A model generated the notes under the pieces. That model did no database searches. It worked only from the letters and a program-made list of their open reading frames with translations, and was not told the DNA's origin. DNA of 55,488 nucleotides. Source: Nemertoderma westbladi (lineage: Eukaryota; Xenacoelomorpha; Nemertodermatida; Nemertodermatidae). Shown here piece after piece: positions 42,846 to 54,696 of the stretch; positions within the stretch are counted from its first letter, which is position 1, and every line of letters starts with the position of its first letter. The stretch covers positions 1-55,488 of the forward strand of contig JAUCBJ010008866.1 of assembly GCA_032718475.1 (NCBI GenBank). Reading direction: 5' to 3'. The position numbers and the translations under genes were made by a program.

Positions 42846-45516
42846 CAGATCAAAGAAAAAATGTATAGAAGACAGAAAGATAGCAGCAGCGGCAGCAGCA
42901 GAGGCAGAAGCAGAAAGAAAAGCTGCAGTGGCAGAAGCAGACAGAAAGGCTGCAGTGGTAGAAGCAGAACAAAAGGCGTCTGAAGAGACCGCCCAACTAG
43001 AGTTGGAAAATCTTCAAGAGAAGCGGGATTATATCGATAAACAGAGAACAGCGAATCAGTGGCGGATGATAAGTAAATCTACTCCCAAAAGACAAGGATT
43101 TACATCATCCGATGAAGGCGATACCACCGATACTGAAGGCGGAGGAAATAGATCTCGTCTAAGCAGGCGTAGAAGAATGCCCCACCGTCAGAAATTGCCT
43201 GATTTGCCCCCAGCTGTTAGAAGACAACTAGCTAGCACAGGCTTAGGTAGTACAGAATTAGGTAGTACAGACCAAATTATTAAAGTAGAAAGACTCCCTA
43301 CTATAGTGGATGAACCTGAAATAATTAGGCCTGTCCTCGAAGCCACCCCTTCGGTGAGAGAGACACCTGTACTCACAGAACTTACTTCTAAATTCCCTTT
43401 ACACAGCACTAAACTACCTGTGCTTAGCAAAACAGCCCCTGAAACAGTTACTGTCCTGGACCCCGAGCGAAACATCAATGATTTGTCGCCCGTTGCCACT
43501 CGTCCGCCCGCTACTATGTTGGCAGATCCCGCTTCGGCGGTTGATTGGGTGAATGAGAGACAGCGGGGGATGGATATTCTCCTCGGGAAGATGGAGGAGA
43601 ATCAGGCTCGCTCCTCCCAACAGGTCCGAGAGTTAGAGGGGACTGTTCAACAGCTAAAGGGAACAGTAAGAGAAAGTAAGTTAGAATTACAAGAAGTGCA
43701 GCAAATTATCGCGTTAGAACGCGATAAGTTAGTAAATTTACAAAAGGGTATACCACCACCCTCTGTAACAATGTGTCAACCTGTTAGGTCTGAAGTATTT
43801 CATGCGCAAGGTGTGGAGCCTACACGCATCTATACTGCTAGTGAAGTAGAAACTCCTATAGTAAACCCTATTAAGGGTAATTATAAACCTGTTGACAGTG
43901 ATATTCCATATAGACCTGATCATAATCCTAGAAATTTATATACCGATAACTCGATATTAAATAATACGATGGCCCAAGAAAGTTTTACGCGTCAAATGGC
44001 TAGAACCGAAGTCTGTCAAGCAGTAAAGGTGGGAGAGATCGTCAAGCTCAATGGAGATGTGATGAAATGGTTACCTTTTAATGAATATTACAAAGATAAC
44101 ATACAGAACTCAGTGCTATCTAATGGAGAAAAACTTAGATTCCTCATCGAGTGCTTGGAAGGATCTCCCAAGTTAATGGCCTTAAAGTTTATTGGACATC
44201 CAGATGGATTAAGACAAGTTTGGGATACATTAAACATCAGGTATGGTAATAGGAATAACATAGCTAGGTATTTGTATGCAAAATTGGTAGCACCCCGAAA
44301 GTTCATTAGCAGCGGGATTATCGAGTTTTCCGATGAGATTCAGGAGATCTGTAGACAATTAGATTGGCTAGGTAAGTCTCATGAATATCAGAGTTCTATG
44401 GTTATTCGAGCCGTAGCATCTACTTTGCCGAAGGGTGGAGTAGGTACACGCTGGGACAAGAAAGTATTATATATGATGGAGCAACAACGACGAGACCCTA
44501 CCATGGCTGATCTCATGTCATTCTTGGATGGCGAGGTAAAACTACAGCTCCTAAAGCAGTCCAGAGAGAAGACAACGGAAAATAAGGTAAGTGAGAAACC
44601 CGTTTCTAGGAGAAAGGTAACACCAGTGTGTTATACCGACGAGGGCGAAAGCCAGGCTTCTCAAGAAGAAGACAGCGGGAAAGACACTGAAAGATCTTAC
44701 TATGTAAACAAAACGCCTAAAGACGTAAGTAAATTCAAGTCTCGAACCAATGACAGGAGAGAACAGGTAAGAAAAACTCCTCCTAAGTCTCCTAAGATAA
44801 TTCATGTGAGAAAGCCCGAGGAAAGAACGAGTGTACACAACGTTACTCAGAATAAGGTAAGTAACATCAAACCGAAATGTGCGCTGTGTGACGGGCCCCA
44901 CCGTTTAAATGTGTGTGATGAATTCCTAAAGAAATCATTAAAGGATATACGTGAAGTCATGTGGGATAAGCGGTTGTGTTATAATTGCCTCAGACAAGGA
45001 CACCAACGGCGAACCTGTTACTCCGACGCAAGGTGTACCAAGTGCGGCGCAAAGCATCATATCTTGTTGCACACTGAATTCGAACAAAACAGCCCGAGTC
45101 AGGTAAGTGAGTCCGAACTACATGTCCAATTCAGTGATGTGAACGACACTGACCAAAGTTCTGAGATGGAAGGATTCTATACGGACGAATTCTCCGACGA
45201 AGGCGAATCCTGTTACTTAATAAATACCGCAGTGTATCGAGCACTTACGTATGAAAAGGACACCGACAGTGAGCCCCCCCTAACTACTCCCGATCGACAA
45301 CCATCTTGGAAAGCGCCAACTTCCAATGTAGGAATCCGGGAATTTCCCGTAGTGCAGTTGAGAGTCCACGGTCCTGACATAAGTTATATAGTGAACGCCC
45401 TTCTTGACTCCGGCAGCACAGGAACATTCATCGACCAAGAACTAGCCGAAGACATCTTTGCTGGACAACCCAAATTCCGAACTAAGTTAAACATGTCAGG
45501 AATTACGCAGGTTTAG
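42846..45516 (+). pseudogene. gag-pol: BEL/Pao gag (C-terminal part) and protease start
   Basis: An open frame that begins inside gag (the upstream ATG at 42760 lies in the LTR block and is not the native start). In order: an Ala/Glu-rich coiled coil; a DUF1759-type capsid region (about 44000-44560; FIEC-type motifs with WDTLNIRYGN); a zinc-knuckle set typical of BEL/Pao (about 44878-45075: CALCDGPH, CYNCLRQGHQRRTC, CTKCGAKHH); and an aspartic protease motif LLDSGSTGTFI (catalytic Asp at 45406-45408). The frame is cut by TAG at 45514-45516. The N-terminal half of gag and the leader are missing upstream. Confidence 0.9.
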
Positions 45517-47046
45517 AAATCTACAGTAATTGCAGATTATTATGTAGGTGCGTTGTCCACACCCCAGGATGAACTAGGAGAACACAGTATAAGGTCAGTA
45601 AAAATGGTGGCGATAAAGAACTTTGCTACCAGCCAAGTGGAACCTTATAACTGGGACGAGGATGATTGTACCCAGCAGCTGAAGATACCTAGATTCAACA
45701 CGGACTACCCTGGAGTGCAAATACTCATCGGCCAAAATGCGCATGAGGCGCTTGAGACATTGGAGAAACGGCCTGCTCAACCGCAACCACTACAAGTCTA
45801 TGCGGGAAGAACTAGAGTAGGTTGGTACTTTACTGGCCCTTCCCAAAGAACTCTCATGGAATGTTAGCCCAAAGAACGGGTCTACCAAGTAAGTGAATGG
45901 GAAGTGGAGAGCAGTGAGGTGGACGATCCAACTGAGGGAACACCATACTCCTCAGATAATGATGATACCTACCAACTCTTTGACGAGGAAAATACCATCG
46001 ACCTCCTTACGGAAAACGAAACTTGGCAAAATCAAGTGAACCTATGTCAACTCATTCGTCCATCAGGACAAGTCAACTCTAATGATGAACTGAATGACGT
46101 GATCGATCGCTACAACGCGAGAACTCGGGATGAACACGCCGTACGATTCTTTACTCAAGTGGCTGTAGAGCCCAATTCCTACGATAAGGCCCTATCGGTA
46201 GAAGAAGAAAGAGCCAAGCAGATCCAGGAGACAACTACGCGTTTTCTTAAAGATCAAGGTAGATATGAAATCGGTCTACCATTTCGAAAACGGGAACCTA
46301 AATTCATAAACAACCGACCCTTGGCGGAGAAAAGAATTGCGCAGTTACATCGACGCCTTACGGCGAATGCTTCAGCTAAAGAAATGTACAAGATTCAGTT
46401 GAAGAAATTTATTAACAAAGGATACGCGGAGCGAGTACCGGAAGGAACACCCATAACTGAGAGGACATACTATCTAACACATCATTACGTTCCCAAACCC
46501 GGTAAACCCCATGAAGTCCGTGTAGTGTTTGACGGCTCCGCCCTATATATGGGCCAATCACTTAATTCCGAGTTATTACCAGGACCCAACTTACTCCAAT
46601 CCTTGTTGGGAATACTCTTAAGATTACGACAATATTCAATCGCTTTCGCCTCCGATATAGAAGGCATGTTCTTACAAGTCAAGGCGCTGGATAGGGATCG
46701 AGACAGCCTACGATTTCTGTGGTGGCCTGAAGGAGACCTCAACCAGAAACCGGTGGAGTACTGGATGACCATCCAGGCTTTTGGGATCATCTCAAGCCCT
46801 TCAAACGCCTGCTCAGTGGTGCGAACCACTGCTGATGACAACCAGGACGCCTTCTCTAAAGATGTGATCGACAACATCAAACGGGATATATACATGGACG
46901 ACAATTTAAAGTCCCTCCCATCAGTGGAAGAAGCCATTGACGTCGCCAAAGGGACGGTAGAGTGCTTGAAAAGAGGTGGATTTCGATTGACTAAATTCAC
47001 CAGCAACTCCCGTGAGTTTCTGGAATCGATTCCGGTAGAGATCTAA
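45517..47046 (+). pseudogene. pol: BEL/Pao pol: protease end and reverse transcriptase
   Basis: The same frame continues after the TAG through the second half of the DUF1758-like protease region (ILIGQNAH, GWYFTGP). It meets a second TAG at 45865-45867 and runs on through the reverse transcriptase. Catalytic residues are intact: motif A FASDIEGMF (Asp at codon 251 counted from ATG 45904) and the YMDD box at 46891-46902, with VVFDGSA and PSNACSV blocks. Near 47035-47046 the frame shifts and a stop follows. A second-strand-synthesis enzyme of the retroelement, now broken. Confidence 0.9.
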
Positions 47047-49754
47047 TCAAAGACGATCTTCCAGAAACCAAAACTCTTGGTTTGAAATGGGACACAGAGA
47101 GAGACATCCTGTTTTTCCAGCTCAAACAGTGAGATAACCCAGTTCGAACTAAACGGATTTGTTTAAGTATCCTGAGCACTTATTTCGATCCATTGGGATT
47201 TATTAGCCCAGTTATATTGATTGCTCGGAGTTTAGTACAACAAATGTGGCTTGAAAACCACTCATGGGATGATCCACTTAAGGGAGAACTATTAAAGAAG
47301 TGGATGAAATGGGAAGATTCTCTACCAGCCATCGAGAACTTTATAATTTCCCGTTCCTATTTTGGTCATGTTCTCCCTACGTATTCCTATCAACTCCATG
47401 TGTTTGGAGACGCCAGCGATATGGGAATAGGTATAGTAGCCTACCTGAGAGTTGAAACTCCGGATGGAATCAAAGTCGCCTTGGTTACCTCTAAGGCCTT
47501 GATTAACAACAAGCTAAAGGTTCCTCGAGCGGAGTTAAAAGCGGCTCTATACGCTACAGCCATCGGCCGGAATGTAACAGAACAGATTGACTATCCACTG
47601 GAGAAAACTGTTTATTGGACCGATGCTTTACTCATGTTGGAGTATATCGCCAATGAAGTCTGTCAGTTCAGCGTCTTTGTTACCAACAGAGTAGCCATTA
47701 TTCTTAGTCGCACGAAGATAGATCAATGGAGACATTGCCCCGGAACGATTAATCCAGCAGACATCGCCTCCAGGGGAGCAACTCCACAAGAACTGATAGA
47801 TACTCCAGACTGGTTAGGTGGACCCGACTTCCTAAGCAAAGAAGAAGATAAATGGCCTCCTCATCTTACTATGGCGGAGATTAGACAGGCCAAGGGAGCG
47901 GAAAAGGTCAAACCTAAAACCTGGGCGAGTAAATCGAAGTTATTTAAACCTGTAATAGATCTGTCAGTACTATGCACTTCCGGAGACGATGCTTTGGACC
48001 CACAATCCCCCGCCACAAATAAGTCTGTTGTGGAAATTCGAGAAAGAAATTGGAAAACTGGAACGCCAGACGTCTCGCAAGGACTCTCACCCCTCCTGCA
48101 GAGAGCGATACATCACTATAGTTCCTGGAATCGGCTCTGTAAGGCCGTTACATATTTAAAGCGATGTTTTCATCATCACTACTCCAGGACGAAGACCACT
48201 AGTGCTATTGCTCCACTAACATCCGCGCAGGTCCATGTTGTTAAAGATCTTCCCAAATACAAGATATCCGACAGGTTTCTAAAAGAGAAGATCAGTTACC
48301 AGGAGCATGAAGAAAGCAATAAGCAGATACTAGGACTCCTGCAATGCTATGAGGATTCCGATAAGTATTTCCTGTTGTTGAGAAATCCACAGATGCGCTT
48401 AAGGGATTGTTTCTCTAGCACAATGATAGATGGGTTAATACGTGTTGGAGGAAGACTAACTAATGCTCCATTATCCTTTGACACTAAGTTTCCCATACTC
48501 ATTAGAAATCTTGAAATACAAATCAAGATGATTGCAGATGTTCATAGTAAGCTTTATCATGCTGGTAGAGAACGAGTTCTTAGCGAAATTCGAACCCGCT
48601 ATTATTTTTATAAACCCCGTAGAGCTCTGAACCAAGTTCCTAGGAACTGCATACCCTGTAGGAAAGCATTCAGTAGGCCTTTAACACAGCGAGAGGCAGA
48701 ATTACCTAGGGAACGAGTAAGCTTCTATGAACCACCCTTCACTAATACCGGTGTAGATTTATTTGGCCCCATTGAAGTGTATCGTGCTAGGACTATAGTC
48801 AAGAGATGGTGTGTCATCTTTGTTTGTATGACTTGTAGAGCTATCCATCTCGATATGGTGAACGATTTATCTACCAATAGCTTCATCTTGAGCTTACGCC
48901 GACAGATCGCTCGCTTTGGAACTAGTAACACGATGAAATCTGATAAGGGAACGAACTTCATTGGTGCCAACAATGAAATCAAGGCTTACGTCAAAGATTG
49001 GAACCAAAGACAGGTGGACGATCAGCTAAGGATAACAGCATCTAGCTGGACCTACAACGCCGCCGATGCCCCTTGGTGGGGAGGAAGTTGGGAGAGATTA
49101 ATCAGGAGCATGAAGACCGCATTTTACTTTATAGTGCCGTGCCGCGCATATCTCACCGACGAACTTTTGCGGATGTTAATGGAGGAAATTGCCGCCTATC
49201 TCAACGAGAGACCGCTTATGCCAGTCTCATCGAGTCCCGATTCCCTGGAAGCGCTAACACCTGCGCACTTCCTACTGAAAAAACCTGTAGCCATGCTCCC
49301 CCGATCGGAAATCACAGACGGAGACGAATACTGCCGGCAAACTTGGCAACTTATGCAGTTGTTATCCCGTCGTTTCGCTGACCATTTCGAAAAACATTAT
49401 CTGCCCACGCTACAACTTCGAACTAAGTGGTTTGCGCAGCAAGAAAACGTCAGCGCTGGAGACATGGTCCTTATTGTGGATTCCGACCTTCCACGTAATC
49501 GGTGGCAGACAGGTCGTATCATCAAGACTCATATCTCGGATGATGGTTTGGTGCGATCAGTGGAACTCGTCGTCATGCGACGTAACTTTAAGAAACCGGG
49601 AATTGTCTTCGAGACACAGCAGCTCAATCGCCCAGTGGGTCGTTTATGTTTACTGGAAAGAGACAGAGAACTCTCCGGAAACTATGGAAGGCAAGCGACT
49701 CTTCCCACGACCACCTCCCTAATCCAACAAACATCTAGGGACTCCCCAATGTAA
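47047..49754 (+). pseudogene. pol: BEL/Pao pol: RNase H, integrase, DUF5641
   Basis: The reading continues in another frame, with a TGA at 47130-47132, then 853 open codons from 47193. Counting from that ATG: RNase H with D73 (FGDAS), E114 (PRAELKA), D144 (WTDA) and D190 (NPAD); an HHCC integrase finger (H451, H456, C486, C489); integrase core D522, D584, E634 (D-x61-D-x49-E, with WGGSWERLIRS); and a C-terminal DUF5641-type domain (VSAGDMVLIVD, NRWQTGRI, RPVGRL), the hallmark of BEL/Pao. All catalytic residues are present, so decay is recent apart from the stops and the shift. Confidence 0.9.
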
Positions 49755-52048
49755 CAGCGGCTGGAGTGGGTGTGTGACTATATGATTTTATATTTATTTT
49801 TATTATTATTATTTTATACTATGTATGTATTATTATGTAATTTTATTATAATCGTTTTCTTTAATTTTATTTAGTAGAATGTTATTTTAGCGATTATTTA
49901 GTAGATTAGTGCAATATATTAGTGTTTATTACTTAATTACTTATATATTATATATTTAGTGCGACGGCGAGAAATAATTCTTTTCTCTTTCCTTACTGTC
50001 CGTATTACATTACAAATACGTGATTACAGTAAGATGAAATGTCCGTACTTATTAAAGTACAATAAAGCTCCTACTATATTTAAGTATTATTGGTGAAGTA
50101 GAGTATTAGGAATGCAAAATTCAGATCCTCGTGTCTCGGCTAAACCAAGCTCTGGGTATACCTTGGAAACGACTTGCCTTTTCACACTGACATTGCTTTG
50201 TGCGATATTGCTCTCATACCGTATATTAAATAATACATATAGTAGCGTGATGTCCCTTTAACAGTAGCGTAAAACGCAAAATAAATCTGTTAAACCCTTT
50301 GACCATCTGCAATTCTAGTCGATTAAGATATCGTGGCACCCACCGATATACTTGAAAGACAAAATTTAGAATCAGTGGTTAACGTCCCCAGACAAGTTCT
50401 GGAATAAACCGGTGCCTACCCTAAATATTAACCATTAATATTTATAAAATCTGTCAAATTTCAGATCCTTTAAAATTCTAGCCGATTAAGATATCGTAGC
50501 ACTTACTGATACTCTTAAAAGGACAAATCCCTAGAATCAAGGATCCCAGTCCCCAGACATGTTCTGGAATAAAATTGTGTCTTTTTAATATTAAATAATA
50601 AAAATTACGGGAATAAATTTAAATTCATCTCTTTAATGAATTTGATAAATTGTTATTTTATACAATTTATAACATTCCCAAAATTCCATTAATTAATAGA
50701 TCATGGGAGCGGAGATTCACCCTATTAAGTGTATTAGTGTGCGAGAATCTCCAATATATAGTCAATAGCCGATAAAATTCATAAAATTATATATAAAGAG
50801 GGATATTGACAATTAAAGAATTACTACTGTATTAAATAGCATCCCAGATCTGTATGCATGAGAATTACCCTAATTCTACTGCTAGCTTTCCATAATATCA
50901 CCATAGCAACAACCACGCTAGAATTAGAAGCGAGTTAACAGAACAATAGAAAGCTTGCCCCATTGAATAGCATAGGGAATAAATAGCACACCACTAGTAT
51001 CCAAGGATACATAATAATAACGTGACATTCTGGAAGGCACTGACTAACGGACAAATTGCCCGAATGTGTACAATCTGTGACAGTTGTGTGGAATTTGTGC
51101 GTTTACTGTATAGGTGAATGTTACTACTAAAGTGTGTTTACAGTAGCGAGTCGCAATTGTGAAAGTAGCCCTAACTCTGCCATAAGAACCTGAAGTAAAT
51201 CTAAAAAGTAAAAAATATAAAAAAAAAAAGTAAATCTAGAATGTGGAGGAAGTCTTGTAAAAGACAAGTTGAGGAGAACCACTGGAGAAAAGACAGATGT
51301 TAATGTCCAGGGTCCATGATGTGAATAGTTTTCCCCGGGGCGCGGGTGCTCGCGGGCGGTCTCCTTCGGGAGGCTGTAATTTTCTCTTATTTCATCGTCT
51401 TCCTGTAATTATTGTGATCAGTGTCGCAATCAAAGAACAAGAATGAATGATGACGTAACGGGAAACATGTCCATCGTGGTATCTTATAGATACTACCGTA
51501 TATCCTTCATCCTCCTTACTAATATTATCCCTCTATACATCGCTACTAAAAATACAACACACTTCATCTCACCTTCTCTTCCCAACGTGCTCAGAGCTTT
51601 GGGAAACGATCGACCAATCATAGTGGTATCGTGGTATCGATCATACCTCCTCTCACTAAACCTCACACCCTTTACTGTTTATTTGGATGCTTATATTGGT
51701 GTCCGCACCTCCTGTCCATGTACCATTGTGTTGGTATTATAATATCAACTTCCATTCCTCTTGTTGTTGATTGGATAATCAACCATCAATAATTTCCTTA
51801 AGTCCACGACCATGATTCAAGGACTGAAAGGACATGTGGATAGTTTATGAACAACTGGTACCATTATGTGTCATAAATCTGGTTGTTCACCCTCTTAATA
51901 ATTGGGGATAAATTCATTTGGAGATAGTCATCGAATGATACAATCCTCCTACTGAGATCGTATTTCTGAATATTTCAGAATGCGACATAGGTTTTCCTCT
52001 GCTCTCGATCATCAATGGCGGAAAACATATTAGTCATACAATAGGAAC
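49755..52048 (+). other. Non-coding region between pol and the extra ORF
   Basis: 2.3 kb, AT-rich at first. A diverged tandem duplication of about 160 bp (about 50300-50640) repeats GATTAAGATATCGT.GCAC and GTCCCCAGACA.GTTCTGGAATAAA. A GC-rich hairpin-like patch lies at 51325-51370. The open stretch at 51443-51742 has no recognisable features. Confidence 0.5.
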
Positions 52049-53611
52049 ATGGAGAACATTCCATATCCTTTCGTCGATACTCAGCTGATTGCTCCCTGGG
52101 CAGAAGGCCGAGGTTTCTTCTGCACTATGTATGCAAATACACCCAGCGGCATTACTAAAGTACAACGAACCTCCATCGGACATCTTGCTTTTCAAGAATA
52201 CGGAGGGAATTTCAAAGTTGGAAATCCTATCAACTACCAACAAGTATATGGAGATCATTATTCTCGATTATACTTTGACGGACCATTGACCGCACCTGGC
52301 GCCGTGTATAGCTTTATGAGCGTTCCACTTCGTCCCTCCTTAGCTATATATACAATCTTTGAAAACGCCGCACTTGCCGGTTGGCTAGCCGATGTGTGCA
52401 GTCGTACCATACGCGCCCATCCCTTAATACTTGGAACCAAACTCGCCAAGCTAGATAAAAACAATAAATTCATCCGCTTCGAATGTTTTAGGCGCTTTCT
52501 GACTCCGTTCCGTAACGTTGATAGTCAGTTCAAGGACCGTGCTCTGACCAAGCTCAGCCTAAGAGACTCAGCTGCGGAGAAGTTAGACAGCGCGGGATTC
52601 GCCCTTTTCAAGGACGTTTGTATACAGAACTTACATTCATCTGTTATACAAAGACCTCGAATACCCACGGGTTATTCTGTCGTGGAAGTTCAGACAGTGG
52701 GTCCGATTGAGGAGACAGCCATACCTACCTCAGCTATGCAATTGGAAGATGAACCAATATGCTTAGAATCCGAAGAAATTCAGCCTACAGTGCCCCGGAG
52801 CAGCGACAAAGACTACGTCTTAGAATGGTATCAAGGTCCACAATGTCTCACCGCATACGATTATCGGCACGCCAACTATGTTTCTCGAGAACGTTGTCGA
52901 TTATGCGCATCGAGAGATCATTTCACCCCCATGGACTCAGACGTACCTTGTTCCTATTTCCATGAACAACCGGCGATGGAAATCTATTGTGCGTATTGTA
53001 GACTCAGTAATTTGCACATTTTTGCCGTCTGCCCACAATTCATGACTCAATGCCATCACTGTCAACTTAAAGGACATGCCAGTTTTGATTGCCCTTTTAA
53101 CCGCGATCTGGAAAGCGTAGATGAAATGATTACCCTGCGCTACATCCGAGCTTGGGAAGCAAATGCGGATTTACATTGTGAGTCACGCCATCGCTATTAC
53201 CCTGGACGCGCCTACGAAGGAGTATATGCGTTCCATCCTTATCTATTCGCGTCTGTTGAACAAAAATCACGCATACCAAGTTACGAATTAATGAAGCGTG
53301 TTGGTGAGCGTATTTCCACTAAATTTGTTCGTAAATATCTCAGGAACATTAATCCTAACGATTTCCATTCATACAATTTGATTAATTTCATCCGTCAAGA
53401 CCCTGAGTATGGCGATTTGTTCATCAACTCGCACCCTGAGTTACAGAAAGTACATCGACGGCCCTACGAATATCGAGCCCGAGAAAGCGAGCTGGAAAGA
53501 ACCATTAAACCAAGGAAGTTTCTCACCACTCGCGGTCCACCTACCGCTATTGTCCAGTCGTCAGGGACCAGTAGGAGCTGCTGTCCTAAGACGCGCTCTA
53601 AAGGCCGTTAG
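52049..53611 (+). CDS. Extra 3' ORF with three CCHC-type zinc knuckles
   Basis: 520 codons from ATG 52049, between pol and the third LTR-like block, where other LTR elements carry env. There is no signal peptide or membrane segment, so it is not env-like. Residues 1-200: an unrecognised, probably folded domain. Residues 283-301: C-x2-C-x4-H-x9-C. 314-328: C-x2-C-x5-H-x4-C. 335-348: C-x2-C-x4-H-x4-C, a canonical retroviral-type knuckle (CHHCQLKGHASFDC). Residues 355-505: an unrecognised domain ending in basic residues. I infer a nucleic-acid-binding accessory or nucleocapsid-like protein. The frame ends early relative to a better continuation in another frame (next entry). Could also be a captured or independent host gene. 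Confidence 0.65.
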   Translation: MENIPYPFVDTQLIAPWAEGRGFFCTMYANTPSGITKVQRTSIGHLAFQEYGGNFKVGNPINYQQVYGDHYSRLYFDGPLTAPGAVYSFMSVPLRPSLAIYTIFENAALAGWLADVCSRTIRAHPLILGTKLAKLDKNNKFIRFECFRRFLTPFRNVDSQFKDRALTKLSLRDSAAEKLDSAGFALFKDVCIQNLHSSVIQRPRIPTGYSVVEVQTVGPIEETAIPTSAMQLEDEPICLESEEIQPTVPRSSDKDYVLEWYQGPQCLTAYDYRHANYVSRERCRLCASRDHFTPMDSDVPCSYFHEQPAMEIYCAYCRLSNLHIFAVCPQFMTQCHHCQLKGHASFDCPFNRDLESVDEMITLRYIRAWEANADLHCESRHRYYPGRAYEGVYAFHPYLFASVEQKSRIPSYELMKRVGERISTKFVRKYLRNINPNDFHSYNLINFIRQDPEYGDLFINSHPELQKVHRRPYEYRARESELERTIKPRKFLTTRGPPTAIVQSSGTSRSCCPKTRSKGR

Positions 53612-53819
53612 ACCTCGCTCCACTGAAGTTGATATCGATCAACCCGGTACTTCGACCGGCGGATATACCGATCGTAATCCTAACCCTTCCGATGCAATTG
53701 TATTGCACCCTTCACCCAGGAGTTATAGCCCTCCTAGTAAAGTGGCTCGCCCCAAAGAGAAAAGGACTCTTGTTAACCTCAAAAAACTGCGTAAACGCCG
53801 TCCTCGCAAGAAAGACTAA
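53562..53819 (+). CDS. Frameshifted basic C-terminus of the extra ORF
   Basis: In the frame one base ahead, an open stretch from about 53562 (QGPVGAAVLRRALK onward) to the stop at 53817-53819 encodes an S/P-rich tail ending in a very basic KKLRKRRPRKKD, a likely nuclear or nucleic-acid-binding signal. The switch from the main frame lies between about 53540 and 53611. It may be a single-base mutation, a sequencing error, a programmed +1 shift or a small intron. Confidence 0.55.
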   Translation, partial: QGPVGAAVLRRALKAVRPRSTEVDIDQPGTSTGGYTDRNPNPSDAIVLHPSPRSYSPPSKVARPKEKRTLVNLKKLRKRRPRKKD

Positions 53820-53897
53820 CTGTTTAGAGTATTTTTATATTTTAGAAACTGTGATTTTTTATATTTTATAGAATTAAATCCCATTTTCTGGGAGCGG

Positions 53898-54696
53898 TGT
53901 AAAAGCTTTTGCGGGATGTAACTGGCCCCTTTTTCTCCGCAATCCAGTTTTCCCTCAATGCGCTCAAATACTCTAAAACTGCCTGGCTCGAGTGACACAA
54001 CCTACTAGCTGATTGGCTGATTTGCTGTACGTGTATGGCCTCTTTGTTCTGTTCGATCAACCAATCAGAACAATGATCGACCAATCAGAGCGATTCCGCC
54101 TTGTGTTGGCTATGTGTTGAAAGATACCTACAACAGCTCACAGGTTTCAGTGTGTTGGTTTTCCTGATGCCAGAACATCGGCTATGGAATTATTCTGTGT
54201 TTCAGACTTTAGCCAAACATTAGAACGGCTTTGATTACCGGAACGTATAACTGTTATCCTGTCAAACCTGCCGCAACATATCAAATCAAACAAACGAGTC
54301 AAGTCATATCAAACCTGCCGGTCAAACCAATGCATGACGTGCATACCTGGCATATCAGACTCAGTATATGCCTTTCACCGCATTATTTTACTGCTATTTA
54401 CTGTCGGTTATTAATTGTATCTGTTGATGGAATATTGTTATATTTGGATAATATCGATAAATAATCATAAAACCCCATCTTCTTGATATACTGAAGGTAA
54501 GAGACCGGTTACATATAGCAATTGCGACTTATATGATATTGGTTTTGGAGTGAATCTAATGCTATTTCATAGGCACTACAGGTGTCAATTGCTGTTCTCT
54601 TTATATGTGACTAAAATTAGTGAAGGTCGGCAGATCAGTGTGCAATATAGTGCGGTACCGGTAGTGTGCATGATTGTGACAGATAACAAAGCATCT
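53898..54696 (+). repeat. LTR-like block C (presumed 3' LTR)
   Basis: Starts TGTAAAAGC after a purine-rich GGGAGCGG, a reasonable polypurine tract, and matches blocks A and B, with a short deletion near 54114 (after GGCTATG). Contains the same CCAAT boxes. It stops matching block A at GCATCT (54691-54696), where an inverted copy begins. Confidence 0.55.

Noticed and set aside
51443-51742. A small hydrophobic membrane protein of 99 residues
   Set aside because: No conserved features, no start context and AT-rich low-complexity surroundings; probably chance.
53740-53753. The GTGGCTCGCCCCA word near the end of the extra ORF as a MITE terminus
   Set aside because: It matches the end of the 158-bp MITE, but there is no partner end nearby and it lies in coding sequence; probably coincidence.
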